Shown: positions 10,259-19,133 of the stretch, one piece after another | Position numbering within the stretch: the first letter of the stretch is position 1 | How the letters are laid out: the number at the start of each line of letters is the position of its first letter | Assembly: GCA_050246875.1 (NCBI GenBank) | Contig: JBFWVF010000002.1 | Span: forward strand, 186,001 to 250,000 | Origin: SHWB01 sp050246875 | GTDB taxonomy: Bacteria > Pseudomonadota > Alphaproteobacteria > UBA6615 | Length of the DNA stretch: 64,000 nucleotides | Reading direction: 5' to 3' | The notes under the pieces: model-generated | Seen by the model: only the letters and a program-made list of their open reading frames with translations | Databases searched by the model: none | What the model was told of the DNA's origin: nothing | Program-made: the position numbers and the translations under genes

Positions 10259-10879
10259 ATGAAGCCCGAGCGACCGCTGACGCCGGCGGAGTTCCTGAAA
10301 ATGACCGGTGTTTCACGTGAAACGCTGGACCGCCTGGAGGCCTACCTCGCCCTCCTGCGGCAGTGGCAGGGCGCGGTTAATCTCGTCGGGCCGCGGACGC
10401 TTCTGGATCCCTGGCGTCGCCACATGCTCGACTCGGCGCAGCTTCACCCGCTGCTTCCGGCGCGGGGCGGCGCCGTCGATCTCGGTAGTGGTGCCGGTCT
10501 GCCCGGTCTGGTTCTCGCCATCATGGGCGGCTCCCCGGTCACTCTCGTCGAGGCCGATGCGCGCAAGGCGGAGTTTCTTCGCGAGGCCGCCCGCGTTACG
10601 GCAACCGAAGTCTCGATCAGGGTTGGCCGCATAGAGGCGCTTGCGCCGACGCCGGCCGCCGCCGTCTGCGCGCGGGCCCTGGCGCCGCTCAAGAAACTGC
10701 TCGGCTGGGCCGCGCGTTGGCTGGCCGAGGGCGGAATATGCCTGTTCCTCAAGGGCCGGGACGCCGATGGCGAAGTCGCCGAGGCGGCGCGATCCTGGCG
10801 GTTTGCCGTCGACCGTCTGCCGAGCCGGAGCGATCCGGACGGCGTCATCCTGCGTATCGGAGCGCTGAGCCATGTCTGA
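10259..10879 (+). CDS. rsmG: 16S rRNA (guanine(527)-N7)-methyltransferase RsmG
   Basis: A 206-residue SAM methyltransferase that modifies G527 of 16S rRNA. The SAM-binding motif is AVDLGSGAGLPGLVLAI, and the family N-terminus LLRQWQGAVNLVGPR precedes it. Codons 18-23 (GVSRET) are written by a parS-like palindrome, so this piece of the gene is under double constraint. Its end overlaps the parA start by 8 bp. An inverted repeat CTACC/GGTAG (10231-10249) lies just upstream of the ATG. Confidence 0.95.
   Translation: MKPERPLTPAEFLKMTGVSRETLDRLEAYLALLRQWQGAVNLVGPRTLLDPWRRHMLDSAQLHPLLPARGGAVDLGSGAGLPGLVLAIMGGSPVTLVEADARKAEFLREAARVTATEVSIRVGRIEALAPTPAAAVCARALAPLKKLLGWAARWLAEGGICLFLKGRDADGEVAEAARSWRFAVDRLPSRSDPDGVILRIGALSHV
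10309..10324. promoter_or_regulatory. parS-like site 2 inside rsmG
   Basis: TGTTTCACGTGAAACG matches the consensus parS 16-mer at 15 of 16 positions. It is in frame in rsmG and encodes VSRET; it lies about 550 bp before parA. Confidence 0.9.
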
Positions 10880-11702
10880 GCATGCTGTTGCCGGGGCGTC
10901 GTCGACACGGGTCATCGCCATCGCCAACCAGAAGGGCGGCGTCGGCAAGACGACGACCACGATCAATCTGGCGACGGCGCTGGCCGCCTGTGGCCAGCGC
11001 GTGCTGGTGGTCGACCTTGATCCGCAGGGCAACGCCACGACCGGGCTGGGCGTCGACCGCCGCGCCGCCCGGGCCGATACCTATGGCCTCGTCGTCGGCG
11101 ATGCCGCCGCCGCAGACGCAGTGTTGCCGACCGCCGTGCCGGGGCTCGACGTCGTCACCGCCTCGGTCGACCTTGCCGCCGCGGAGATTGAACTGATCGA
11201 GCTGTCGCGCCGCGAGTTCCGCCTGCGCGACAGGCTGGCCCCGTTGCGCAGCAACTACGACTACGTGCTGATCGACTGCCCCCCGGCGCTGGGGTTGCTG
11301 ACGCTCAACGCGATGGTCGCCGCCGACGCCCTGCTGGTGCCGGTGCAGTGCGAGTTCTTCGCTCTGGAAGGCCTGAGCTGGCTGGTGCGGACGGTTGAGC
11401 GGGTGCGACGCGGGCTCAACCCCGGGTTGGAGATTCAGGGCCTCGTGCTGACCATGCACGATCGCCGCAACAACCTCTGCGGCTCGGTCGAGGCGGAGGT
11501 GCGCGAGCATTTCGGCGCCCGCGTCTACGATGCCGTCATTCCTCGCAACATCCGCGTCTCCGAGGCGCCGTCCTGGGGCAAGCCGGTGCTGCTGTACGAT
11601 CTCAAGTGCCCCGGTTCGCAGGCCTATCTGCGCCTCGCGCGCGAAATGCTGCGGCGCGAGCGGCGGTTGCCCGGACGCGCTCCGGCGGAGGCGGCGGCGT
11701 GA
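10872..11702 (+). CDS. parA: Chromosome partitioning ATPase ParA
   Basis: A 276-residue Walker-type ATPase that moves ParB-parS complexes and so segregates the origin region. The deviant Walker A KGGVGKTT spans residues 21-28, with VDLDPQGNATTGLG and the Walker B region LIDCPPALGLLTLNAM after it. A short basic/alanine-rich tail follows. The ATG overlaps the end of rsmG, and the stop overlaps the GTG of parB (GTGA), so rsmG-parA-parB is one translationally coupled unit. Confidence 0.97.
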   Translation: MSEHAVAGASSTRVIAIANQKGGVGKTTTTINLATALAACGQRVLVVDLDPQGNATTGLGVDRRAARADTYGLVVGDAAAADAVLPTAVPGLDVVTASVDLAAAEIELIELSRREFRLRDRLAPLRSNYDYVLIDCPPALGLLTLNAMVAADALLVPVQCEFFALEGLSWLVRTVERVRRGLNPGLEIQGLVLTMHDRRNNLCGSVEAEVREHFGARVYDAVIPRNIRVSEAPSWGKPVLLYDLKCPGSQAYLRLAREMLRRERRLPGRAPAEAAA

Positions 11703-12610
11703 GCGACGATCCCAAGCGCCGCCTCGGCCGTGGCCTCTCCGCCCTCCTTGGCGACGAGAGCGCCGACTACGCCAGTCTCGAGCAGGTGCGCGGCCAGCGC
11801 ACGGTGCCCGTCGAGCGGCTGAAGCCGGGCAAGGCGCAGCCGCGCCGGCATTTCGCCGACGACGATCTCGCCGATCTCGTGGCCTCGGTGCGCGAGAAGG
11901 GCATCCTGCAGCCGATTCTCGTGCGCCGCGACCCTGACGGCGGCGACGGCTGGGAGATCGTGGCGGGTGAGCGGCGCTGGCGAGCCGCACAGCAGGCGCA
12001 GCTGCACGAGGTTCCCGTCGTCGTGCGCGAGATGAGCGACCGCGACGCGCTGGAAATCGCCCTCATCGAGAACCTGCAGCGCGAAAGCCTGACGCCGATC
12101 GAGGAGGCCGCCGCCTTCCAGCGTCTCATCGACGAGTATCACCACACCCAGGACGTGCTGGCGAAATCGATCGGCAAGAGCCGCAGCCATGTCGCCAACA
12201 CGTTGCGCCTGCTGTCGCTGCCGACGGAAGTGCGCGGGCTGGTCGATACCGGCAAGCTGTCGGCCGGCCATGCGCGCGCCCTGATCGGCACCGACGATCC
12301 GGCCGCGCTGGCCCGCGAGGTGGTCGCGAAGGGACTCAATGTCCGCCAGGTCGAGGACCTCGTGCGGCGCAGCCGCGAGCCCGCAGCGACGGCGAAGGCG
12401 GCCCGACGCGCCGCACCGGCGGGCAAGGACGCCGATACGCTGGCCCTCGAACGCAGCCTGGCCGCTCTGCTGGGACTGAAGGTCGAGGTCCGTTTGCACG
12501 GCAAGGGCGCGCAGGGCGGCAGCCTCGTCATCCACTACGACACGCTCGACCAGCTCGACGACGTCTTGCAACGCCTGAACGGCGACAGACGGCCGCAGGT
12601 ACGCGGCTGA
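11699..12610 (+). CDS. parB: Chromosome partitioning protein ParB
   Basis: A 303-residue CTP-dependent clamp that loads on parS. The N-terminal ParA-contact segment RRLGRGLSALLGD is followed by the CTP-binding box GERRWRAA (residues 90-97) and ENLQRESLTPIEEA. The helix-turn-helix is around AKSIGKSRSHVANTLRLL, and a C-terminal dimerisation domain ends the protein. It starts with GTG in a 4-bp overlap with parA. Two parS-like sites lie upstream, within 3.5 kb. It ends 36 bp from the convergent holA. Confidence 0.97.
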   Translation: MSDDPKRRLGRGLSALLGDESADYASLEQVRGQRTVPVERLKPGKAQPRRHFADDDLADLVASVREKGILQPILVRRDPDGGDGWEIVAGERRWRAAQQAQLHEVPVVVREMSDRDALEIALIENLQRESLTPIEEAAAFQRLIDEYHHTQDVLAKSIGKSRSHVANTLRLLSLPTEVRGLVDTGKLSAGHARALIGTDDPAALAREVVAKGLNVRQVEDLVRRSREPAATAKAARRAAPAGKDADTLALERSLAALLGLKVEVRLHGKGAQGGSLVIHYDTLDQLDDVLQRLNGDRRPQVRG

Positions 12611-12646
12611 TCCGTATGCGTACGGACCTCCGACAAGGCTGTTGGT

Positions 12647-13681
12647 TCAGCGTCGTGAAGTACGTGCCGACTGGGCGATCACCAGCAAGACCCGTTCGCA
12701 CGCCTGCCATTCATCGGCCGCACTCGACTTGGCGTGAAACTCTGCTTCCGTAAGCTTTTGCAGGGCATTGGAGGCCGTTGCGGTCGTCCATCGGGTGAGC
12801 TGCCGCTGTATCCTCGGACGCAGTTTCCAGAACACCGGCGGCCGTGCGCGCTCGACCGCCTGCGCCGGTGGTGTGCCGTTCTCGACCTCCGCAGCGAACG
12901 CATACAGCCGTTGAAACTGCCGTTGCGCGGCACGGATGACCGCGACCGCCGCCATGCCATCGGCACGCACCCGCGCCAGCGCCGTCGCCATCGCCACGTA
13001 GTCCCCGTCCGCCGTCGCCAGCATGGCCTCGTCCAGCGATGCCTCGGCGACGTCGCCGAGGACGGCGCGAACGGCCTCGGCATCGGCACGGTTGCCGGCA
13101 CCGACGAACAGCGCAAGCTTCTCGATTTCACGCCGGGCCAACGCCCGGTCGCCACCGAGCCGGGCCGAGATCTCGCCCAGCGCCTCGCGGTCGACGGCGA
13201 TGTTGTCGGCCCGCAGCACCTCGGCCGCCAGCCGTTCGAGCGATGCGCCGTCATCGGCGTAGCAGGGCACGGCCGCAGCACGATCGGCCCCCTCGGCCAG
13301 CTTCCGCAAGCCGGAGCGCGCCGGCAGGTCACCGGCGGCCAGCAGGACCAGTCCTCCGGGCCGGTCGGCCAGTAGCTCGAGCAGGCCCGCGAGCGCCGCG
13401 GTCACGTCCTCGCCGGCGTCGCGCACGAGCACGACGCGGCGGCCACCGCCGAGCGACATGGCAAGGGCCTCGTCGGCAAGGCGTGCAGGATCGCCGCGCA
13501 GGCTTGCGGCCGGCAGATCGACGGCCCCGAACGGATCGTCGGGCTCGACGCCGGCGGTACGGGCGAGGGCGGCGAAACGCTCCTGGACGAGGCCGCCGTC
13601 GGGTCCGTACAGCAGGATCGCGACGATGCCTTCCGGGGGCGCGCGAAGGAAGGCGTCGATGCCCCGTGTCTCGACCTTCAC
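12647..13681 (-). CDS. holA: DNA polymerase III subunit delta
   Basis: A 344-residue clamp-loader subunit. The N-terminus fits HolA: AILLYGPDGGLVQERFAAL, an AAA-like but degenerate nucleotide site, then the loop VRDAGEDVTAALAGLL. The C-terminal collar domain contains ARREIEKLALFVG. Start is GTG at 13681, overlapping the lptE stop by 4 bp; a longer frame upstream is antisense to real genes. leuS, lptE and holA form the usual alphaproteobacterial run. Confidence 0.9.
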   Translation of the reverse strand: MKVETRGIDAFLRAPPEGIVAILLYGPDGGLVQERFAALARTAGVEPDDPFGAVDLPAASLRGDPARLADEALAMSLGGGRRVVLVRDAGEDVTAALAGLLELLADRPGGLVLLAAGDLPARSGLRKLAEGADRAAAVPCYADDGASLERLAAEVLRADNIAVDREALGEISARLGGDRALARREIEKLALFVGAGNRADAEAVRAVLGDVAEASLDEAMLATADGDYVAMATALARVRADGMAAVAVIRAAQRQFQRLYAFAAEVENGTPPAQAVERARPPVFWKLRPRIQRQLTRWTTATASNALQKLTEAEFHAKSSAADEWQACERVLLVIAQSARTSRR

Positions 13682-14229
13682 GGCCGCCTTTCGGGCTGAC
13701 GGGGTGCCAGCGCCGGATCCTTTTTCCGCGCCGCGACGATGAAGATCGCCACCCTTGTCGTGATGTCCTCGGCGAGATCGCGTACCGCGCGCTGACGGGC
13801 GTCGGCCTCCGCCGCCGCGGTTGCATAGGTCTCGCGCAGGACGTTGAAGCTGTTGATCGACAGGGACGACCCGCTCAACGCTGTCGTGCCGCTGCCGCGT
13901 TCGACCAGCGTGAAGGAGGCGTCGGCCCGCAGGCTGGCACGCGACGACGTGGCGTCCTTCTGGATCCCGTAATTGAGCCGCTGCTCGACGATCGAGACCT
14001 GCAACAGCCAGTGCGGATCGGACGCTTCGCCATAGGGCGCCATGCGATCGAGCAGCTCGTTGCGCAGCATCTGGCCGGCGCGCTCGGGAATGGTGGCGAT
14101 CGCCACGTCCGACAGGTCGACCGCTGTCTCGCCGGCCCGACCCCCACCGTACAACGGACGGAAGCCGCACCCGGGGAGCGCGGCGAGGGCGGCACACATC
14201 AGCAGGATGATCCCTTTGCGCTGCGTCAT
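13678..14229 (-). CDS. lptE: LPS assembly lipoprotein LptE
   Basis: A 183-residue outer-membrane lipoprotein that plugs the LptD barrel for LPS export. The signal peptide ends in the lipobox AALPGC (Cys21), followed by GFRPLYGG, the hallmark of alphaproteobacterial LptE. The tail is basic and disordered. Three bases separate it from leuS and it overlaps holA by 4 bp, a conserved arrangement. Confidence 0.92.
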   Translation of the reverse strand: MTQRKGIILLMCAALAALPGCGFRPLYGGGRAGETAVDLSDVAIATIPERAGQMLRNELLDRMAPYGEASDPHWLLQVSIVEQRLNYGIQKDATSSRASLRADASFTLVERGSGTTALSGSSLSINSFNVLRETYATAAAEADARQRAVRDLAEDITTRVAIFIVAARKKDPALAPRQPERRP

Positions 14230-14232
14230 GCC

Positions 14233-16833
14233 TCAGACCACGAAGTTGACGAGCTTGTCCGGTACGAAAATCCGCCGCCTCAACGGCTTGCCGCCGATGG
14301 CCTGGCTGACCGTCGGAACCTCCATCGCCTGTGCCGCGACCGCATCCTCGATGCTGCCGACCGGCACCTCGACCTTGCCGCGCAGTTTGCCGTTGACCTG
14401 CACCGCGACGGTGACGCTGGCGACCGTCAGCAGGTGCGGCTCGGCTTGCGGCCACGGCGTCTCGACCAGTGGCGTCCTGTGACCGAGACGTTCCCATACG
14501 TCCTCGGCCAGATGGGGCATCATCGGCGCCATCAGGCGAGCCAGAGTCTCCAGGGCCTCGCGCAGCGCCCAGCTGTCCGGTCCCGCCGACGCACTGCCGT
14601 TGCCGCGCACGGCGTCGCGGAAGGCCACCGTGGCGCTGGTGTGCTCGTACAGGGCGGCGACGGCGCGGTTGAAGGCGAAGCGTTCGATGTCGTCCGTCAC
14701 GCGCGCGATCGCGCGGTGCGTCGCCCGGCGCATGTCCTCTGCCGTCGCCGAAAAGGCGTTCGGAGACGGCGTGCCGGCGGCCGGCAGCAGCGCCAGAGCG
14801 TCGTCGATCAGACGGTCGATGCGATTGACGTGCCGCCACGCGCCCTGCACGCCGGCATCCGTCCACTCCATGTCACGGTCGGGCGGACTGTCGGAGAGAA
14901 TGAACCAGCGGGCGGTATCGGCGCCGTAGGAGGCGATGACATCCGTCGGATCGATGGTGTTCTTCTTCGACTTCGACATCTTCTCGACGCGACCGACGGT
15001 GACCGGACGCCCGGTCGCCGTGCTGAACCATGCGCCGTCGTCGCGCCGCTCTACCTCGCGCGGCTCCAGCCAGGTGCCACGGTCGTCGCGATAGGTCGCG
15101 TGATTGACCATGCCTTGGGTGAACAGCCCGGCGAACGGTTCGTCGATGTCGAGATGTCCGGTCGCCCGCATCTGCCGCACATAGAAGCGCGAATAGAGCA
15201 GATGCAGGATGGCGTGCTCGACGCCGCCGACATACTGGTCGACAGGCAGCCAGTAATCCACGGCGGCACGGTCGACCGGCTGGTCCGACTGTGGCGAGCA
15301 GAAGCGCGCGAAATACCACGACGAATCGACGAAGGTGTCGAAGGTATCGGTATCGCGCAGCGCTTCCTTGCCGCAGCGCGGGCAGGGGACATGCTTCCAT
15401 GTCGGGTGACGGTCGAGCGGATTGCCGGGCGCGGAAAACTCGACGTCCTCGGGCAGCACGACCGGCAGGTCCTCGCGCGGCACCGGCACCACGCCGCAAT
15501 CGCCGCAATGGATAACCGGAATCGGACAGCCCCAGTAGCGCTGCCGGCTCATCAGCCAGTCGCGCAGTCGGTAGTTGACCGTGCCTTCGCCGCGCCCTGC
15601 GGCGGCCAGACGGCGGACCACCTCGCGCTTGGCATCCTCGACCTCGAGGCCGTCGAGGAAGCGCGAATTGGCGATGCGGCCGTTGTCGACGAACGCCGTG
15701 TCGCCGACGGCAAAGGTCGCAGGATCGATGCCGTCGGGCACGACCACGGGCAGCACCGGCAGCCCGTAGGCGCGCGCGAAGTCGAGGTCGCGCTGGTCGT
15801 GCGCGGGGCAGCCGAAGATGGCCCCGGTGCCGTATCCCATCAGCACGAAATTGGCGATGTAGACGGGCAGTTCGTGGCCGTCGATGAAGGGATGGGCCGC
15901 CCGGACGCCGGTGTCGAGGCCACGCTTCTCGGCCGTCTGAATGGCCTCCTCGCTGGTGCCGAGATGGCGGCACTCCTCGACGAAGGCGGCCACCTTCGGA
16001 TCACGCGCGGCGAGCGCCGCGGCGAGCGGATGATCGGCGGCGATGGCGCAGAAGCTGGCGCCGAAGATCGTGTCGGGCCGTGTGGTGAAGACGCGAAGGT
16101 TCGCGTCCGCGCCGGCTGGCGCGCCGGACAGCGCGAAGTCGATATGCGCGCCCTCGGAGCGGCCGATCCAGTTCTCCTGCATCGCCCGCACCTTCGCCGG
16201 CCAGCGCTCGAGACGGCCGAGGCCGGCGAGCAGCTCGTCGCTCATCGCGCTGATGCGGCCAAACCACTGGGCGAGCTGCCGCCGCTCGATCGGCGCGCCG
16301 GAGCGCCAGCCGCGCCCGTCGATGACCTGCTCGTTGGCCAGCACCGTGCGGTCGACGGGGTCCCAGTTGACCCAGCCCTCGGAGCGATAGACGAGCCCCT
16401 TCTCGAGGAAATCGAGGAACATCGCCTGCTCGTGGCGATAGTAGGACGGTTCGCAGGTGGCGACCTCGCGGCTCCAGTCGAGCGACAGGCCCATGGCCTT
16501 CAACTGGTCGCGCATGTTGGCGATGTTGGCGAGCGTCCATGCGCGCGGATGCACGCCCTTCTCCATCGCCGCGTTTTCCGCCGGCAAGCCGAAGGCATCC
16601 CACCCCATCGGGTGCAGCACGTTGAACCCCCGTGCCCGCTTGTAGCGGGCGACGACATCGCCCAGCGTGTAGCAACGCAGGTGACCCATATGGATACGTC
16701 CCGACGGATACGGGAACATCTCCAGCACATAGTATTTCGGTCGCGCCGGATCCTCGACGGCGCGGAAGGCGCCCCTGGCGGACCAATCCTGCTGCCACCT
16801 GGCCTCGATGGCCCGGAAATCGAAACGCGCCAT
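14233..16833 (-). CDS. leuS: Leucine--tRNA ligase
   Basis: An 866-residue class I aminoacyl-tRNA synthetase that charges tRNA-Leu. The HIGH-type motif is in YPSGRIHMGHLR near residue 45, and KMSKSKKN lies near residue 615. The editing domain contains FTTRPDTIFGASF, and a zinc-ribbon segment carries HCGDCG and PCPRCGKEAL. The anticodon-binding and C-terminal domains are complete (ends LVNFVV). The start at 16833 gives the family N-terminus RFDFRAIEARWQQDW. Confidence 0.97.
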   Translation of the reverse strand: MARFDFRAIEARWQQDWSARGAFRAVEDPARPKYYVLEMFPYPSGRIHMGHLRCYTLGDVVARYKRARGFNVLHPMGWDAFGLPAENAAMEKGVHPRAWTLANIANMRDQLKAMGLSLDWSREVATCEPSYYRHEQAMFLDFLEKGLVYRSEGWVNWDPVDRTVLANEQVIDGRGWRSGAPIERRQLAQWFGRISAMSDELLAGLGRLERWPAKVRAMQENWIGRSEGAHIDFALSGAPAGADANLRVFTTRPDTIFGASFCAIAADHPLAAALAARDPKVAAFVEECRHLGTSEEAIQTAEKRGLDTGVRAAHPFIDGHELPVYIANFVLMGYGTGAIFGCPAHDQRDLDFARAYGLPVLPVVVPDGIDPATFAVGDTAFVDNGRIANSRFLDGLEVEDAKREVVRRLAAAGRGEGTVNYRLRDWLMSRQRYWGCPIPVIHCGDCGVVPVPREDLPVVLPEDVEFSAPGNPLDRHPTWKHVPCPRCGKEALRDTDTFDTFVDSSWYFARFCSPQSDQPVDRAAVDYWLPVDQYVGGVEHAILHLLYSRFYVRQMRATGHLDIDEPFAGLFTQGMVNHATYRDDRGTWLEPREVERRDDGAWFSTATGRPVTVGRVEKMSKSKKNTIDPTDVIASYGADTARWFILSDSPPDRDMEWTDAGVQGAWRHVNRIDRLIDDALALLPAAGTPSPNAFSATAEDMRRATHRAIARVTDDIERFAFNRAVAALYEHTSATVAFRDAVRGNGSASAGPDSWALREALETLARLMAPMMPHLAEDVWERLGHRTPLVETPWPQAEPHLLTVASVTVAVQVNGKLRGKVEVPVGSIEDAVAAQAMEVPTVSQAIGGKPLRRRIFVPDKLVNFVV

Positions 16834-16904
16834 GCTGTGTGCCCGACTGCGCCGGCGTCCGCCGGTCCGGAGCGAAGATTGAACGGAACCGGGTGCCGGC
16901 TGGC

Positions 16905-17426
16905 CTACTGCGCCGATGCGATGCGCAGTTCCCGCGCGCGGGTGAGAATCGCATTCTCCAGTTCGGAAGCCGTCCCCGCACCCACCTGGCTGTCGGCCCA
17001 CGATCCGGCGGTGCCCTGTCGTTCCTGACGGAAGACCGAAACCCGGAGGCCATCCGAACGCAAATCGGTGCCGAGAATGTAGACCGTCACCTTGAAGCGC
17101 TCGGCCGGGCTCTCCGGCGGCGCGTACCAGTCGGTGATGATGACGCCGCCGAACGGATCGGCCGAAGCGAGCGGCAGGAAAGACAGCGTATCGAGAGATG
17201 CACGCCACAGCCAGCCATTGACGCCGATGCCGCCGCTGCGGTCGGCCGTACTGCGGTCGACGCCGCCGATGCGCAGCGTGCCGAACACGCCCTCGCCGGT
17301 ACCGCGTTTGATCTTTTCCTCGCCGGTCAGAACCTCTCCGACACGCTCGGTCTTGCCCTCGCATGCGGCAAGGGCGACGACCAGGGCGAGCGGCACGAGA
17401 AGGTGGCGGAGAACCGTCCGGGGCAT
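16905..17426 (-). CDS. DUF3576 domain lipoprotein
   Basis: A 173-residue predicted lipoprotein. The signal peptide MPRTVLRHLLVPLALVVALA ends in the lipobox LAAC (Cys22). The mature part contains VNGWLWRASLDTLSFLPL and DPFGGVIITDWY, the DUF3576 pattern, whose function is unknown. It sits upstream of leuS, as commonly seen in this clade, and probably belongs to the envelope-related lptE context. Alternative starts at 17468 and 17510 would add residues before the signal peptide. Confidence 0.85.
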   Translation of the reverse strand: MPRTVLRHLLVPLALVVALAACEGKTERVGEVLTGEEKIKRGTGEGVFGTLRIGGVDRSTADRSGGIGVNGWLWRASLDTLSFLPLASADPFGGVIITDWYAPPESPAERFKVTVYILGTDLRSDGLRVSVFRQERQGTAGSWADSQVGAGTASELENAILTRARELRIASAQ

Positions 17427-17510
17427 GGCGGGAATCAGTCGTGAGCGATACGGCAGCGGGCGCGACATTAGCCTATTTTCCCGCCCGGCGCACCCTCGCC
17501 GGGAGGGCAA

Positions 17511-17542
17511 AGAAAACGGGCGGTGGCTTGCGCCACCGCCCG
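17511..17542 (-). terminator. Terminator of porin 1
   Basis: A perfect 10-bp stem (17518-17527 with 17532-17541, loop TTGC) is followed on the minus strand by a TTTTCT run. The same hairpin and flanks recur behind porin 2. Confidence 0.85.
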
Positions 17543-17570
17543 TCGAGACGAGCGGATTTCCTGGGAAATC

Positions 17571-18773
17571 CTAGAAGAAGAAGTTGCTCGACACGCCGAA
17601 GACGTGACCGTCGTTGTCGTGCGACGTCGAGCTGATGTTGTCGACGTTGATGAACGACAGGTCGGCCAGCAGCGCCCAGCCCGGAGCCACCGTGTAGGTC
17701 GCACCGAAGGCCAGCCAGTCGACGTTGCTGTTCCGCGCCGCGGCGGCAACCGCCGTGCCGCGGTTCAGCTCACCCTCGAAGTAGCCGACCGAGAAGCCCC
17801 ACGGGCCCGTGGTGTAGCTGACGGCACCCGCCCACCACTCGCCGGCGTCGGCGCCGAGAGCGGAGTTGGCAGTCGTCACGCCGGTCTTGCCGAGGTCCAT
17901 GTACGCGCCGCTGACCGAGAAGCCAGCGAAGTCGACCTTCGCACCGACGCGCCACATGTCCATGTCGTTGGTCGTGGCGCCGCCGGCCGGAGCCGCGACC
18001 TCGCCCGTACCCGTCCACCAGGCGCCGCCGGCCGAGAAGCCGACATCGCCGAACTTGCCGACATAGTTGGCCGCGAGCTCGAGGATTTCCTCGAAGTCGC
18101 CGTCGTTGTCGGCGTCACGCGTGAAGCCCGACTGGCCGCCGTCCGGCGTGAAGGCCGCACCGAGCTGGAAGCCCGAGAAGCGCGGGGTGAAGTAGATCAC
18201 CTTCGTCGCGTCCTGGCCGCTGCCCTCGAGCACGACTTCCTGGTCGATACGCGAGACGACCGAAGTGCCGAAGTTGAACCACTGCTGCACGCCGATGCCG
18301 CCGTAGAAGGCGCCATTGCCCTTCAGCACCGCCGAGGTGCCCGGGTCGATCGTCATGCGGTTGCCGGCGCCGTCCTGGTCGCCGATCTCGACCCGGCCCC
18401 AGCTGTCGCTGCTGACGAAGATCCACGACTCGTCCGACGACGTCGCGTCGGTCGAGGCGGCGTTCAGCTCGATCTCGAAGCCGTAGGTCAGGCCGTTGTC
18501 GCCGGTCTTCTTGCCCTTCACCCAGACTTCCGTCTCGGGCTGGTAGATGCGGTAGCCGCGGCCCGACGAGGTCGTGCCCGCGAGCGCCGCGCCCGTGGTC
18601 GGGTTGAGGCCGCTCGAAATGTCCTGGCTGACGCTGTAGGCCGCGATGCGGATCCAGCCGCCGAGCGTCAGGTCGAACGAATCGCCGGCCGAAACGGGAG
18701 CGGCTGCAGCCGGACCCGCCGCCAGCATCGAGGCGCCCACCAGCGCCGTGCTTGCAAGCAGAAGCTTCTTCAT
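17571..18773 (-). CDS. Porin 1 of the tandem array
   Basis: A 400-residue outer-membrane general porin of the alphaproteobacterial 16-strand type. The signal peptide MKKLLLASTALVGASMLAAG ends at AAA before APVSAGDSFDLTLGG. The barrel ends with the aromatic SSNFFF needed for BAM insertion. Typical strands are visible (FGFEIELNA-type, GRVEIGDQDGAGNRMTID). It probably passes small hydrophilic solutes. It is nearly identical to porin 2 over long stretches, differing mainly in a loop after QQWFNFG and in the last strands. A strong GGAGGAGG lies upstream of the ATG at 18773. A 7-bp palindrome spans the end of the gene (17554-17571). Confidence 0.92.
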   Translation of the reverse strand: MKKLLLASTALVGASMLAAGPAAAAPVSAGDSFDLTLGGWIRIAAYSVSQDISSGLNPTTGAALAGTTSSGRGYRIYQPETEVWVKGKKTGDNGLTYGFEIELNAASTDATSSDESWIFVSSDSWGRVEIGDQDGAGNRMTIDPGTSAVLKGNGAFYGGIGVQQWFNFGTSVVSRIDQEVVLEGSGQDATKVIYFTPRFSGFQLGAAFTPDGGQSGFTRDADNDGDFEEILELAANYVGKFGDVGFSAGGAWWTGTGEVAAPAGGATTNDMDMWRVGAKVDFAGFSVSGAYMDLGKTGVTTANSALGADAGEWWAGAVSYTTGPWGFSVGYFEGELNRGTAVAAAARNSNVDWLAFGATYTVAPGWALLADLSFINVDNISSTSHDNDGHVFGVSSNFFF

Positions 18774-19070
18774 TGCTCGATTAACCTCCTCCAGGGGGAC
18801 GCCCCAGAACTTCGGTCCCCGGATGAACTTCCTATCCCCTCGGCCCGTCGCCCGACTCGCATCACCATTCGGTGATTCGATGCGCGCCATCGATGCCTTG
18901 CATGGATAAAACATCCGGGGCGATATGGCCGCAATCCCTACGGTGCCGCGCCCATCTGGATAGGATCGGGCTGTGACAATCCTGCAACAATCGAGTGAGT
19001 GCCGGCCGCGCCTTGAATCACTTCAAATATCGAACAGTCTTCTAACGAGCCGATGCAGTGCGGTGGACAC
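18774..19070 (-). promoter_or_regulatory. Porin 1 leader and promoter region
   Basis: About 300 bp with no gene. The 57 bp next to the ATG are almost identical to the leader of porin 2 and include the Shine-Dalgarno GGAGGAGG and a GGGGCGTCCCC hairpin. A second pairing, GGGGAC with GTCCCC, is also possible there. Beyond that the two regions diverge and become AT-richer, where promoters should lie. I could not place a convincing -35/-10 pair. Confidence 0.55.
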
Positions 19071-19105
19071 AAAAGAAAACGGGCGGTGGCTTGCGCCACC
19101 GCCCG
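19071..19105 (-). terminator. Terminator of porin 2
   Basis: Same 10-bp stem and TTGC loop as behind porin 1 (19081-19104), with TTTTCTTTT on the minus strand. Confidence 0.85.
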
Positions 19106-19133
19106 TCGAGACGAGCGGATTTCCTGGGAAATC

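Noticed and set aside
13039..17028. A plus-strand open frame of more than 1,300 codons
   Set aside because: It runs antisense through holA, lptE and leuS. Its composition (Arg/Gly/Asp-rich, no domain) is what GC-rich coding DNA yields in the opposite frame.
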